The notes below the pieces were generated by a model. The model worked only from the letters and a program-made list of their open reading frames with translations, did no database searches and was not told where the DNA came from. 41,714 bases of DNA from Acidimicrobiaceae bacterium. GTDB taxonomy: Bacteria; Actinomycetota; Acidimicrobiia; Acidimicrobiales; RAAP-2. Of the stretch, positions 8,416-16,886 are shown in pieces; the stretch's first letter is position 1, and each line of letters starts with the position of its first letter. A program made the translations under genes and the position numbers. The DNA is taken from NCBI GenBank assembly GCA_003155915.1, contig PMFA01000001.1:1-41714 (forward strand), given 5' to 3'.

Positions 8416-9304
8416 CGGTCTGCTCCTCGTCGACAAGCCGCGGGGACTCACGAGCCACGACGTCGTCGCTCGCGTGCGCCGAATCCTCCACGAGAAGAAA
8501 GTCGGCCACGCCGGGACCCTCGATCCGATGGCGACCGGACTCTTGGTGCTGGCCGTCGGACCGTCCACGCGACTCTTGCGCTTCGCGCAGTCCGAGACCA
8601 AACGCTACGCCGGCGCGGTCAAGTTCGGGGTCGCGACCGACTCACTCGACGCCGACGGTGCGGTCGTGGACGAACAGCCCGTTCCGACGATGACGCGCGA
8701 GAGCGTCCAGGACGCCGCCTCGACGATGCTCGGATCACAGCTGCAAACGCCGCCGATGGTGTCGGCCATCAAGGTCGACGGCCAACGACTCCACGAACTC
8801 GCTCGTCGCGGTCTCGAGGTCGAACGCGAAGCGCGCGCGATCACCGTCACGTCGTTCACGCTCGCGCCAAGCGATGACGACTCGATCTGGCGATTCGACG
8901 TCGTGTGTTCCGTGGGAACCTACGTGCGCGTGCTCTTGAGCGATTTGGCGCAACGCCTCGGCACCGTCGGTCACCTCGTCGAACTACGACGTTTGGCCAG
9001 TGGTTCACACACGGTGGAGGACGCCCTGACACTCGATGAGCTCGCCGACAGGGTTCTCGGCGGCGGTGACGTCCTGGCGCCCCCGTCGTCATTCGTCACC
9101 GGTCTCGAACACGCGACGCTGAGCGACGACCAGACTCGTGCGATGCGCATGGGTCAGCGGGTCACGCTCGATGGGACCTTCTCCGGCGATGAGATCGCGT
9201 CGATGGATTCCGCGGGCAACCTCGTCGGTATCCTGCAGCGCCGACAGGATTCGTGGAAGCCCGAGTTGGTCCTGGCACCTCGCGACGATTCGACGCACGG
9301 GTAG
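8402..9304 (+). CDS. truB: tRNA pseudouridine(55) synthase TruB
   Basis: TruB converts U55 of the tRNA T-loop to pseudouridine. The product is 300 residues. The catalytic motif GHAGTLDPMATG places the nucleophilic Asp at D41. LLVDKP near residue 8, a KRYAG motif near 68-72 and a VGTYVRVL strand near 170 also fit the family. The ATG at 8402 gives MTTSNGLLLVDKP, the usual N-terminus. An upstream in-frame start at 8375 lies inside rbfA and adds nothing conserved. The gene overlaps rbfA by 14 bases, and its TAG stop (9302-9304) is part of the -10 box proposed for ribF. Confidence 0.96.
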   Translation: MTTSNGLLLVDKPRGLTSHDVVARVRRILHEKKVGHAGTLDPMATGLLVLAVGPSTRLLRFAQSETKRYAGAVKFGVATDSLDADGAVVDEQPVPTMTRESVQDAASTMLGSQLQTPPMVSAIKVDGQRLHELARRGLEVEREARAITVTSFTLAPSDDDSIWRFDVVCSVGTYVRVLLSDLAQRLGTVGHLVELRRLASGSHTVEDALTLDELADRVLGGGDVLAPPSSFVTGLEHATLSDDQTRAMRMGQRVTLDGTFSGDEIASMDSAGNLVGILQRRQDSWKPELVLAPRDDSTHG

Positions 9305-9307
9305 TTT
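9302..9307 (+). promoter_or_regulatory. Leaderless-type -10 box for ribF
   Basis: TAGTTT is followed by exactly 6 bases and the ribF ATG (9314). Its first three bases are the truB stop codon. No Shine-Dalgarno precedes ribF, which fits a leaderless transcript. Confidence 0.55.
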
Positions 9308-9313
9308 GAGCTC

Positions 9314-10276
9314 ATGATTGTCGTGCGCGATGGGGAGACCTCGAAGCTGTCCTCGAGTGATTCGGTGATCGCCATCGGCGTCTTCGACGGACTGCACCGG
9401 GGCCATCAAGCCGTCATCGACATGATGTTGCACCTCGACGGCGAGCGAGCCAGGGACGCGGTGCCGACCGTCGTCACGTTCGATCCTCATCCCGCGCGGG
9501 TCCTCGCCCCCGAACACGCGCCACGGCTGATCGGCACGCTCGACCAACGACTCGAGGGATTCCGGGCGCTGGGCATCGAACAGGTTCGCGTGCTCACGTT
9601 CGATCGACGCCTCGCGGCGGAATCGGCACCGGACTTCGTCGCGCGCGTCCTGGCCGGTGAGTTGCACGCGTGGGAGATCGTGGTCGGCGCGGACTTTCGC
9701 TTCGGCCGCGACCGGATCGGCGACGTGGCGCTACTGAGCGCTGAAGGGCAGCGTTACGGCTTCGGGGTCTACGAGGCGCCGACGTTCGGCGAGCCGCGTT
9801 GGAGTTCGAGCGCCGTGCGCGCGGCCCTCGAAGAAGGCGACGTCGCTTCGGCGAACGAGACACTGGGTCGTCCCTTCGTGCTGCGCGGGCGCGTCGAGCA
9901 CGGTGACGCGCGCGGGGGAGAGCTCGGCTACGCGACCGCCAACCTCGCTACCGAGGCGTTCCAAGTGGTGCCGCTCGAAGGTATCTACGCCGGAGCGGCG
10001 AGGACGCCCGATCGCACGTGGCGCCCGGCGGCGATCTCTATTGGCACGCGCCCCCAGTTCTACGAGAACGGCCCTCTCCTCGTCGAGGTCCACCTGCCGG
10101 GCTTCGAGGGCGATCTCTACGACGCCTCGCTCGACGTCGCGTTTCTGGCGCGTCTTCGAGGTGAGGAGGTCTTTTCCGACGTGGACGCGCTGGTGGCCCA
10201 GATCGGACGAGACGTCCAGCAAACCGTGGAGTTATTCAAGAAGTTCTCGGAGTTCACCTCGGCACTGCTAGAATAG
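9314..10276 (+). CDS. ribF: Bifunctional riboflavin kinase / FMN adenylyltransferase
   Basis: RibF phosphorylates riboflavin to FMN and adenylates FMN to FAD. In the 320-residue product the N-terminal adenylyltransferase domain has the nucleotidyl-transferase motif GVFDGLHRGH (22-31), TFDPHP near 55 and GADFRFGR near 120. SSSAVR near 160 closes it. The riboflavin kinase domain (about 180-300) has GRVEHGDARGGELGYATANL, in which a PTAN-like motif appears as ATAN, and the IGTRP strand. ribF next to truB and rpsO is a common order. The ATG at 9314 lacks a Shine-Dalgarno but sits 6 bases from a TAGTTT box. Confidence 0.95.
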   Translation: MIVVRDGETSKLSSSDSVIAIGVFDGLHRGHQAVIDMMLHLDGERARDAVPTVVTFDPHPARVLAPEHAPRLIGTLDQRLEGFRALGIEQVRVLTFDRRLAAESAPDFVARVLAGELHAWEIVVGADFRFGRDRIGDVALLSAEGQRYGFGVYEAPTFGEPRWSSSAVRAALEEGDVASANETLGRPFVLRGRVEHGDARGGELGYATANLATEAFQVVPLEGIYAGAARTPDRTWRPAAISIGTRPQFYENGPLLVEVHLPGFEGDLYDASLDVAFLARLRGEEVFSDVDALVAQIGRDVQQTVELFKKFSEFTSALLE

Positions 10277-10298
10277 ATATTCGGTCAGCGACGCTGAC
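10269..10298 (+). promoter_or_regulatory. Candidate rpsO -10 box and leader hairpin
   Basis: TAGAAT at 10269-10274 (5 of 6 matches to TATAAT) overlaps the end of ribF. A hairpin GTCAGC-GAC-GCTGAC follows at 10284-10298, inside the leader that would start near 10281. rpsO mRNAs are autoregulated through leader structures in several bacteria, so the stem may be an S15 site. No good -35 is visible. Confidence 0.35.
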
Positions 10299-10362
10299 TA
10301 TGTGGGTCGTCACGTTGGCGACTTGCGACGAGACATCCGACTCATAAGGCAAATAAAACGTT

Positions 10363-10620
10363 ATGGCTGAGAAGCAGCAGATCATCAAGGACTACCAGGC
10401 TCACGCGACGGACACGGGTTCACCCGAAGTCCAGGTGGCGATCCTGACAGACCGGATCGCCCACCTCACCGAGCACCTCAAAGTCCACAAGGGTGATCAT
10501 CACACCCGCCGTGGACTGATGAAGCTCATCGGCCAACGACGCCGTCTGCTCGACTACGTGCAGCGCGGAAATGTCGAGCGCTATCGCGCTTTGATCGGCC
10601 GTCTCGGCATTCGTCGCTAG
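10363..10620 (+). CDS. rpsO: 30S ribosomal protein S15
   Basis: S15 is a primary binder of the 16S rRNA central domain and contributes to an intersubunit bridge. The 85-residue product is close to the usual 88-89 and contains the family motif [15 protein letters not shown] followed by [26 protein letters not shown]. It precedes pnp, the classical rpsO-pnp pairing. The start is ATG at 10363, with only a weak AAGG far upstream. The 86-base gap after ribF holds a -10-like TAGAAT and a small hairpin. Confidence 0.97.
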   Translation: MAEKQQIIKDYQAHATDTGSPEVQVAILTDRIAHLTEHLKVHKGDHHTRRGLMKLIGQRRRLLDYVQRGNVERYRALIGRLGIRR

Positions 10621-10630
10621 CCGAACGGTA

Positions 10631-10715
10631 CGTTGACGCCGTCAACGCACCCAACACATCCGATTCCTCGGAGGCCAGTGGAGAACAGTCGCGTTTCGCG
10701 AAGGTTGCCCACTGG
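10631..10715 (+). promoter_or_regulatory. Structured rpsO-pnp intergenic RNA
   Basis: Three nested or tandem stems are visible. CGTTGAC-GCC-GTCAACG (10631-10647) has 7 bp just after the rpsO stop. CCAGTGG (10675-10681) pairs with CCACTGG (10709-10715) and encloses TCGCG-TTT-CGCGA (10689-10701). None is followed by a T-run. In E. coli the equivalent region is an RNase III-processed stem used for PNPase autoregulation, so a processing role is likely here by analogy. Confidence 0.6.
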
Positions 10716-10756
10716 GATCCGGGCGGAGTGTTGCTAACCAAATAGGAGCAATACCA

Positions 10757-13228
10757 ATGACTGACGCAATCCGCGTAAGTAGCCCCATAACGGGCACCGA
10801 AAAGACTTTGAGTTTTGAAGCGGGCCACCTGGCCCAACTGGCCGACGGAGCCGTCGTGGCTCGCCTCGGCGACACCATGTTGTTGGCGACCGTCGCCGCG
10901 GCCAAGAGCGTTCGAGAAGGCATCGACTTCTTCCCGCTCACGGTCGACATCGAAGAGCGCGCCTACGCCGCCGGCAAGATTCCCGGGGCCTTCTTCCGCC
11001 GTGAGGGCAAGCCCTCGGACCAGGCGGTCCTCACCTGTCGTCTCATCGACCGACCGCTTCGCCCCTCGTTCCCGAAGGGCTTTCGCAACGAGGTCCAAGT
11101 CGTCGGCACGATCTTCAGCGCCGACCAGGAGAACCCCTACGACGTCCTGGCCATCAACGCCGCTTCGGCCGCGTTGATGATCTCGGGCATCCCCTTTGAG
11201 GGGCCGATCGGTGCGGTGCGCATGGCGTACACCACCGATGGCGAGTGGGCCCCGCACCCGACGTACCAAGAGGGCGACGCCGCGACTTTCGAACTGGTCG
11301 TCGCCGGACGGGCCCTCAGCGATTCCGCTGACGCCGACGTCGCGATCATGATGGTCGAGGCCGGCGGTACCGAGGGTTCCTTCGAGAAGTACGCCGACGG
11401 CGCGCCGAAGGTCTCTGAAGAAGTGCTCTCGGCCGGACTCGAAGCCTCCAAGCTGTGGATCCGCGAATCGATCAACCTCCAGCGCGAACTGGTGAAGAAC
11501 TTCGTCGCCGCGCGCGGGGAGATCACGCCGATGCAGTTCCAGGCGATCGCCGACTACCAAGATGACGTCTACGAGAGCGTCGAGGCCATGGGCGCGACGT
11601 CGCTGACCGAAGCGAACAAGTTGACGACCAAGACCGCGCGCAACACGGCCCTCGAAGTCGCGACGGCCTCGATCATCGAGCACCTGAAGGACGAGTTCCC
11701 GAACCGTCTGAGCGAGATCAAGGCGGCCGTGCGATCGGTCACCAAGAAGATCGTGCGAAAGCGAATCGTTGATGAGGGCGTGCGCATCGACGGACGAAGC
11801 GTCACCGACATCCGACCGCTCTCGGCCGAGATCGACCTCTTCCCGATGACCCACGGCTCGGCGTTGTTCCAGCGCGGCGAGACCCAGGTCGTCAACGTGA
11901 CCACGCTCGGCATGCCGCGCATGCGCCAGCAGCTCGACACGATCGGCCCGGACGAGTGGCGTCGCTACATGCACCACTACAACTTCCCGCCCTATTCGGT
12001 CGGTGAGACCGGTCGCGTCGGAATGCCCAAGCGCCGCGAGATCGGACACGGCATGTTGGCCGAGCGCGCGTTGATCCCCGTACTGCCGAGCGAAGAGGAC
12101 TTCGCCTACACGCTGCGCGTCGTCTCGGACGTCTTGCAGTCCAATGGCTCGACGTCGATGGCCTCGGTCTGTGGCTCGACGCTGTCGCTCATGGCGGCCG
12201 GCGTGCCGATCAAGGCGCCCGTCGCGGGTATCGCGATGGGACTGGTCTACGACGACGGCAAGTACGTGACCCTGACCGACATCCTCGGAGCCGAGGACGC
12301 CTTCGGCGACATGGACTTCAAGGTCGCCGGTACCGCGGACGCCGTGACGGCGTTGCAACTCGACACGAAGATCGACGGCCTCCCGGCCGAGGTCCTGTCG
12401 AACGCGTTGGACCAGGCCAAGACGGCGCGATTGCTGATCCTCGAGGTGCTCACCAACGCGATCGCTGAGCCTCGGGCCCAGGTCGCAGAAGTGGCGCCGA
12501 AGATCGTGTCGCTGCAGATTCCGATCGACAAGATCGGTGAAGTCATCGGCCCCAAGGGCAAGGTCATCAACACCCTGCAGCAAGAGACCGGTGCGGACAT
12601 CGCGGTCGACGACGACGGCGTCGTCGGTACCGTCACCATCGGTGCCAAGGACGGTCGCGCCGTGGAAGAGGCTCGTCGACGTATCGCGATGATCCTCGAC
12701 CCGCCCACGCCCGAAGTCGGTGCGACCTATCAGGGTCGCGTCGTCAACATCGCCAAGTTCGGCGCGTTCGTGAGCATCATGCCCGGACGTGACGGCCTCT
12801 TACACATCTCGAAGATGGCGCCGCTCAACGGCGGCAAGCGCATCGGTCAGGTGGAGGACGTCCTCGAACTCGGTCAGGCGATCGAGGTCAAGGTTGACGA
12901 CATCGACCCCCAGGGCAAGGTCTCGCTCTCACTCGTCGGTGACTTCCCGGAGTCCGAAGAGGACGCTCGTCCTCCTCGTCCCCGTGACGCGGACCGCGGT
13001 GATCGAAGTGACCGTGGCGACCGAGGCGGTCGTGACCGTGATCGTGGGCCGCGCGAGCGCGCGCCGCGCGAGAACACCAACGATTCACGCTCCAGCGCGT
13101 CGTCGTCGTCCTTCGAAGCGGCCTTCGAGGCCGAACTCGCAGGCGAAATCGGCGACTTGGGCCCTGGTGGCCCGGCCTTCGTCGATGGCGACTCCTCGCG
13201 TCGTAGTCCTCGACCGCGTCGCCGATAG
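10757..13228 (+). CDS. pnp: Polyribonucleotide nucleotidyltransferase (PNPase / guanosine pentaphosphate synthetase)
   Basis: PNPase degrades RNA 3' to 5' phosphorolytically. The 823-residue product has a first RNase PH domain (about 1-215, with RPLRPSFPKG) and an all-helical linker. The second, catalytic RNase PH domain spans about 330-545 (FQRGETQ, SNGSTSMASVCG). A KH domain (about 575-640, GPKGKVIN) and an S1 domain (about 655-725, GRVVNIAKFGAFV) follow. The tail of about 95 residues is rich in Arg/Asp/Gly (repeated DRGDR) and is longer than in E. coli. It follows rpsO with a structured leader and has TAGGAG (10743-10748) before the ATG. A terminator-like region lies just after the stop. 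Confidence 0.97.
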   Translation: MTDAIRVSSPITGTEKTLSFEAGHLAQLADGAVVARLGDTMLLATVAAAKSVREGIDFFPLTVDIEERAYAAGKIPGAFFRREGKPSDQAVLTCRLIDRPLRPSFPKGFRNEVQVVGTIFSADQENPYDVLAINAASAALMISGIPFEGPIGAVRMAYTTDGEWAPHPTYQEGDAATFELVVAGRALSDSADADVAIMMVEAGGTEGSFEKYADGAPKVSEEVLSAGLEASKLWIRESINLQRELVKNFVAARGEITPMQFQAIADYQDDVYESVEAMGATSLTEANKLTTKTARNTALEVATASIIEHLKDEFPNRLSEIKAAVRSVTKKIVRKRIVDEGVRIDGRSVTDIRPLSAEIDLFPMTHGSALFQRGETQVVNVTTLGMPRMRQQLDTIGPDEWRRYMHHYNFPPYSVGETGRVGMPKRREIGHGMLAERALIPVLPSEEDFAYTLRVVSDVLQSNGSTSMASVCGSTLSLMAAGVPIKAPVAGIAMGLVYDDGKYVTLTDILGAEDAFGDMDFKVAGTADAVTALQLDTKIDGLPAEVLSNALDQAKTARLLILEVLTNAIAEPRAQVAEVAPKIVSLQIPIDKIGEVIGPKGKVINTLQQETGADIAVDDDGVVGTVTIGAKDGRAVEEARRRIAMILDPPTPEVGATYQGRVVNIAKFGAFVSIMPGRDGLLHISKMAPLNGGKRIGQVEDVLELGQAIEVKVDDIDPQGKVSLSLVGDFPESEEDARPPRPRDADRGDRSDRGDRGGRDRDRGPRERAPRENTNDSRSSASSSSFEAAFEAELAGEIGDLGPGGPAFVDGDSSRRSPRPRRR

Positions 13229-13233
13229 TCGTT

Positions 13234-13288
13234 CGAAGCCCGTGTTGTCCGGTCCGCGTGACCGTGCAGCACGGGCTTCGTGCTTTTT
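13234..13288 (+). terminator. pnp terminator with two alternative hairpins
   Basis: CGAAGCCCGTG (13234-13244) can pair over 11 bp with CACGGGCTTCG (13270-13280). The smaller stem AGCACG-GGCTT-CGTGCT (13268-13284), followed by TTTTT (13284-13288), is a standard intrinsic terminator. The two share bases 13270-13280 and cannot form together, so one may modulate the other. It ends pnp transcription just before the yfhO-like promoter. Confidence 0.75.
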
Positions 13289-13290
13289 CG

Positions 13291-13296
13291 TAGCGT
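13291..13296 (+). promoter_or_regulatory. Leaderless-type -10 box for the YfhO-like gene
   Basis: TAGCGT is followed by 7 bases and the ATG at 13304, directly after the pnp terminator T-run. There is no ribosome binding site. This supports 13304 rather than the upstream GTG at 13280 as the start. Confidence 0.5.
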
Positions 13297-13303
13297 AGAG
13301 CCA

Positions 13304-16003
13304 ATGAGCCTGATCGCCCCCGCGCATTCCAAGCAGTGGTGGCGACCACTCCCACGAGGTGATCGACGCGCACTGATGGCGATGTTGGCGGTACCGATCC
13401 TGCTCTTCGTCATCCCGGCGCTGTTCGGTCACCCGGCCATCGACGGCGACAATCTGATTCAGAACTTTCCGCTCCGGGTCCTGAGTGGCCAACAGATCGC
13501 GTCGGGCCACCTGCCGCTCTTCAACCCCTTGGCGAATTCCGGTACGCCGTTGCTCGGGGGGCTCAACGCCGGGGCGCTCTATCCGTTGACGGTGATCTTC
13601 GCCTTCTTGCCGCCGATCGCCGCGTGGCTCATAAACTGCATCGCCGTCTACGTGATCGCCGCGACCGGTATGTTCGCGCTGCTGCGCTGGCACGGCATGC
13701 GCTCGCTGTCGTCCTTCGCCGCCGCGATGGCCTTCGCCTACTCGGGCGCGATGATCGGACAGCTCGTGCACCTGGGCGTCGTCCAGGGCTTCGCCTTCAT
13801 TCCCTGGGCCGCGCTGATCTTGGTGTCGCTCTCTCGTCGGCTCTCCCTCGAGCCGGCCACGACCACGTGGCGCCACTACGCCCGGGTCTCCCAGCCCTGG
13901 ATCTGGGGTTACGCGCTGTTGTGGGGACTGACCTTTCTTACGGGCGAGCCCCGGGGCATCGCCGAGATCGAGCTCTTGACGTTGACCATCGGTCCGTCGG
14001 TGTTGTTGATCCGCAGTTCGTACTGGATCCAAACGTGGCGCGGTCGCGTCTCCTACGTCGTCGCGCTGGCGGCGGGCCTCGCGTGGGGGTGCGCCATCGG
14101 TCTGGTGCAGCTCTTGCCCGGGTGGTCGTTCATCGGCTTCTCGCAACGCTCGTCGATCAGCTACAGCTTCTTCGGCGCCGGTTCGCTGGTGGTGCGCTGG
14201 ACGTCGCTACTCTTCGTGCCCGACATCTTCGGCGGCAACGGATCGGCGGGACAGCCCAACTACTTCGCCCATTACAACCTGCCCGAGGTGACCGGCTACG
14301 TCGGCGTACTGGCACTCATTGCGACCTTCGCGTTCATCTCCAAGTTGACGCGTCGCGGATGGGATGGCGAGGACCGTGACTACATCCTCTACTTCGTGAT
14401 CCTGGTCGTCGGTCTCTTCGCGACCTGGGGCTCGTACACGCCGCTCGGTCACCTGTTCCGTGACATCCCCCTCTACGGCAGCACGCGTCTGCAGAGCCGC
14501 AGCGTCATCCTCGTGGACTTCGCGATGACCGCGCTGCTCGGCTGGTGGCTCCATCGTCTCGAGACGCGTCGCACGGCCGCGGCCGGGCTCGAAGGTCGAA
14601 TGAAGTGGCTCACGCTCGCGCCGGCCTTCGCGCTCATCGCGCTCTGTATTGGACTGTTCCTCTGGGGCGCGCGAATCGTCTCGTGGCTCGGGGTCTTTCC
14701 CCAACAAGAGGACCTCGCTCAGGACATGCACCTCTCCTACGGGCTCCACCTCGTCATCGCGGTCCTCACCGTGCTGGCACTGGTGCGCTGGCGGCATTCG
14801 AAGAATCTCATGAAGGTGGTCATGGGCGTCATGGTGGCCGACGTCCTGGTGTTCTTGCTCTTGAGTGCCACGGGGCTCATCGGTGGTTCGGGACCGACGG
14901 AGCCATCGAGCGCGTACGCCACGGCGCTCTTGGGCAACAACGGCCGCACCGCGCTGGTCGATTCTGGCGGCGCCCATCAAAAGCAGTTCCACGCGCTCGG
15001 GGTACCCAACATGAACGTCTTCACGAAACTGCCCAGCGTGCAGGGCTACGGCTCGCTCATCTCGACCATCTACGACAACTCAACCGGCACGCACCCGCAG
15101 GCGGCGGTCGATCCCTGTCGACTCGCCGACGGGACGTTCGTGCAACTACGCCTCTCGGCGATCGCGGTGTCCTACGCGCAGTTGAGCCACAACGTCATCG
15201 TGGCGGTGCCGTCGGCGCCCAACTGTCGTAGCGCCGCGCCCTCGGCGACGACGGATCGCTACTTCGGTCAACTCCTTCGCGTCACCACGCTGAGCCTCCA
15301 CGGACGCGGTGCTCGGCCGGTCTCGTCGGGCCCGGTCTACCTGTCCCTGCTCGACGCGAAGGGCCGCCGCGTCGGTTCGGTACTCCACGAGCCCGGCGCG
15401 AACGATATGACCTTCACGTTCAAGGGCCGTATTCACGAAGCGGCCGGCTTCGAGTTGACCGCTTCAAAGGCCGTGTCCGTCGGTGACGCCTTCGTCACGC
15501 AGATCACGCCCACGAAGGTCACCTACCAACTGAACTCGCCAATGCAAGAGGCACTCGACAGTTCGCTGTGGCGTCTCACGAATACCGTCGGTACGTTCTC
15601 GGTCTTCAAAGCGGTGACGGTGAAGCCGACCGTGTGGTTGACGTCACCCTCGAGCGGCACCGTGTCGCACGTGAAGAACGTCGCCTACGGCGATACGTGG
15701 GCCGACGTGCGTGCGACCTCGCCGGTGACACTGGTTCGTTCCATGGCCTATCTCCCCGGTTGGCGCGCGACGGCGCTCAACACCACGACCGGTAAGAGCG
15801 AAGCGCTGAAGGTGTCGCGCAACGGTCTGATCCAGCAAGTGACCGTACCGAGCGGCGAGTGGACCATCCATTTCCACTACCACGCGCCCTACATCGAACT
15901 CAGTCTGGCCGCGTCGATCGTGGGCGTCGTGCTGATCATCGGCGTGGGCGCGTATCTCATCGTCGACGAACGTCGACGGCGCGAGGATAAGGTGCGGTCG
16001 TGA
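13304..16003 (+). CDS. YfhO-like multi-pass membrane protein (GT-C fold glycosyltransferase-like)
   Basis: An 899-residue integral membrane protein. The first part has a TM segment at about 24-42, a conserved extracytoplasmic loop with DGDNL...NFPLR...PLFNP...G.P, then many TM helices to about 530. A large C-terminal beta-rich extracellular part follows (about 540-860, with YLPGWRA), and a last TM segment lies near residue 870. This layout matches the bacterial YfhO family, thought to be lipid-linked sugar transferases that modify cell-wall polymers. The substrate here is unknown. Start choice is ATG 13304; an in-frame GTG at 13280 would lie in the pnp terminator. Its stop overlaps the dapB start by 4 bases (GTGA), so the two are translated together. 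Confidence 0.75.
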   Translation: MSLIAPAHSKQWWRPLPRGDRRALMAMLAVPILLFVIPALFGHPAIDGDNLIQNFPLRVLSGQQIASGHLPLFNPLANSGTPLLGGLNAGALYPLTVIFAFLPPIAAWLINCIAVYVIAATGMFALLRWHGMRSLSSFAAAMAFAYSGAMIGQLVHLGVVQGFAFIPWAALILVSLSRRLSLEPATTTWRHYARVSQPWIWGYALLWGLTFLTGEPRGIAEIELLTLTIGPSVLLIRSSYWIQTWRGRVSYVVALAAGLAWGCAIGLVQLLPGWSFIGFSQRSSISYSFFGAGSLVVRWTSLLFVPDIFGGNGSAGQPNYFAHYNLPEVTGYVGVLALIATFAFISKLTRRGWDGEDRDYILYFVILVVGLFATWGSYTPLGHLFRDIPLYGSTRLQSRSVILVDFAMTALLGWWLHRLETRRTAAAGLEGRMKWLTLAPAFALIALCIGLFLWGARIVSWLGVFPQQEDLAQDMHLSYGLHLVIAVLTVLALVRWRHSKNLMKVVMGVMVADVLVFLLLSATGLIGGSGPTEPSSAYATALLGNNGRTALVDSGGAHQKQFHALGVPNMNVFTKLPSVQGYGSLISTIYDNSTGTHPQAAVDPCRLADGTFVQLRLSAIAVSYAQLSHNVIVAVPSAPNCRSAAPSATTDRYFGQLLRVTTLSLHGRGARPVSSGPVYLSLLDAKGRRVGSVLHEPGANDMTFTFKGRIHEAAGFELTASKAVSVGDAFVTQITPTKVTYQLNSPMQEALDSSLWRLTNTVGTFSVFKAVTVKPTVWLTSPSSGTVSHVKNVAYGDTWADVRATSPVTLVRSMAYLPGWRATALNTTTGKSEALKVSRNGLIQQVTVPSGEWTIHFHYHAPYIELSLAASIVGVVLIIGVGAYLIVDERRRREDKVRS

Positions 16004-16767
16004 AAGCTCTCGCGATCAACGGTGGGGCCGGACGCATGGGCCAGACTCTCGCCGGCGGTCTCAGCGCGCTCGGCCGCTTCTCGATTGGCGCCCTCGTTGA
16101 CGCGCGTGAACCGCATGAACTCTTCGGTGCTTCCTACGCCTCGTCGTTCGACGAGGTGGACGCTGACTCGATCGACGTCGTCATCGACTTCTCGTCGCCC
16201 GAGGGCGTCGTGGCCGCGGCGCGGTGGTGTGCCGACAACGCCAAGGGCCTCGTCATCGGCACGACGGGCTTGACGAACGAACAACGTCGCGTGGTCGACG
16301 AGGCCGCGACCAAGGTGGGGGTGGTGATCGCGGCGAATTACTCCGTCGGGGCCGTGCTCTCCGAGAAATTCGCCGCCCTGGCGGCACCGTATTTCGATCG
16401 GGTCGAGATCATCGAACTGCACCACGACAAGAAGGTCGACGCCCCGTCGGGAACGTCGATCGCCGCGGCGAAGGGTATCGCGGCAGCGCGCGCGGCCGCC
16501 GGTTTGCCCGAGATGATTGACCCGACACTTCGCCACACGCTCTCCGGCGCGCGCGGTGCCGACACGTTCGGCGGCGTCAAGATCCACTCGGTGCGCTTGC
16601 CGGGTCTCGTGGCGCACCAAGAGATCCTCTTCGGCGGACCGGGCGAGGGCTTGACGATTCGTCACGACTCCTTTGATCGCGTGAGTTTCGTCCAGGGTGT
16701 GGCGCTCGCCGCCGACGCCATTGACGCGACCCCGCGACTCATCGACGGGATTGAATCGCTGATCTAG
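16000..16767 (+). CDS. dapB: 4-hydroxy-tetrahydrodipicolinate reductase
   Basis: DapB reduces hydroxy-tetrahydrodipicolinate to tetrahydrodipicolinate with NAD(P)H, the second committed step to diaminopimelate and lysine. The 255-residue product has the nucleotide-binding GGAGRMG loop (8-14), VIDFSSPEG near 61-69 and GTTG at 87-90. The substrate-binding ELHHDKKVDAPSGT has catalytic His141/His142 and Lys145. The start is GTG at 16000, overlapping the stop of the YfhO-like gene by 4 bases. dapA follows after 119 bases with its own promoter-like box. Confidence 0.96.
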   Translation: MKALAINGGAGRMGQTLAGGLSALGRFSIGALVDAREPHELFGASYASSFDEVDADSIDVVIDFSSPEGVVAAARWCADNAKGLVIGTTGLTNEQRRVVDEAATKVGVVIAANYSVGAVLSEKFAALAAPYFDRVEIIELHHDKKVDAPSGTSIAAAKGIAAARAAAGLPEMIDPTLRHTLSGARGADTFGGVKIHSVRLPGLVAHQEILFGGPGEGLTIRHDSFDRVSFVQGVALAADAIDATPRLIDGIESLI

Positions 16768-16874
16768 GAGTTTTGAGGGTCGTCGATTCGCAAATCGTCC
16801 GCACGTCCGATTCCCTTAGGGTGCGGCGCGTCGTCGCACCGGCGCTCGTTCGTGGCTCCGATGAGAATGACTGG

Positions 16875-16880
16875 TAACTT
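16875..16880 (+). promoter_or_regulatory. Leaderless-type -10 box for dapA
   Basis: TAACTT is followed by exactly 6 bases and the dapA ATG (16887). No Shine-Dalgarno is present. The rest of the 119-base dapB-dapA gap holds only two weak dyads (CGATT/AATCG at 16784-16797; GTGCG/CGCAC at 16821-16839). Confidence 0.55.
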
Positions 16881-16886
16881 CGAAGT

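Noticed and set aside
10643-10757. Separate consensus promoter for pnp
   Set aside because: TTGACG at 10633 belongs to a hairpin and has no -10 box at 16-18 bases. Transcription from rpsO is the simpler reading.
10526-12583. 685-codon reverse-strand ORF opposite rpsO and pnp
   Set aside because: It is the antisense shadow of high-GC pnp. Its composition (His, Arg, Asp, Gly rich) shows no domains, and pnp on the forward strand is certain.
16784-16839. Dyads after dapB as a terminator
   Set aside because: Stems of 5 bp with 4- and 9-base loops and no T-run are too weak to call.
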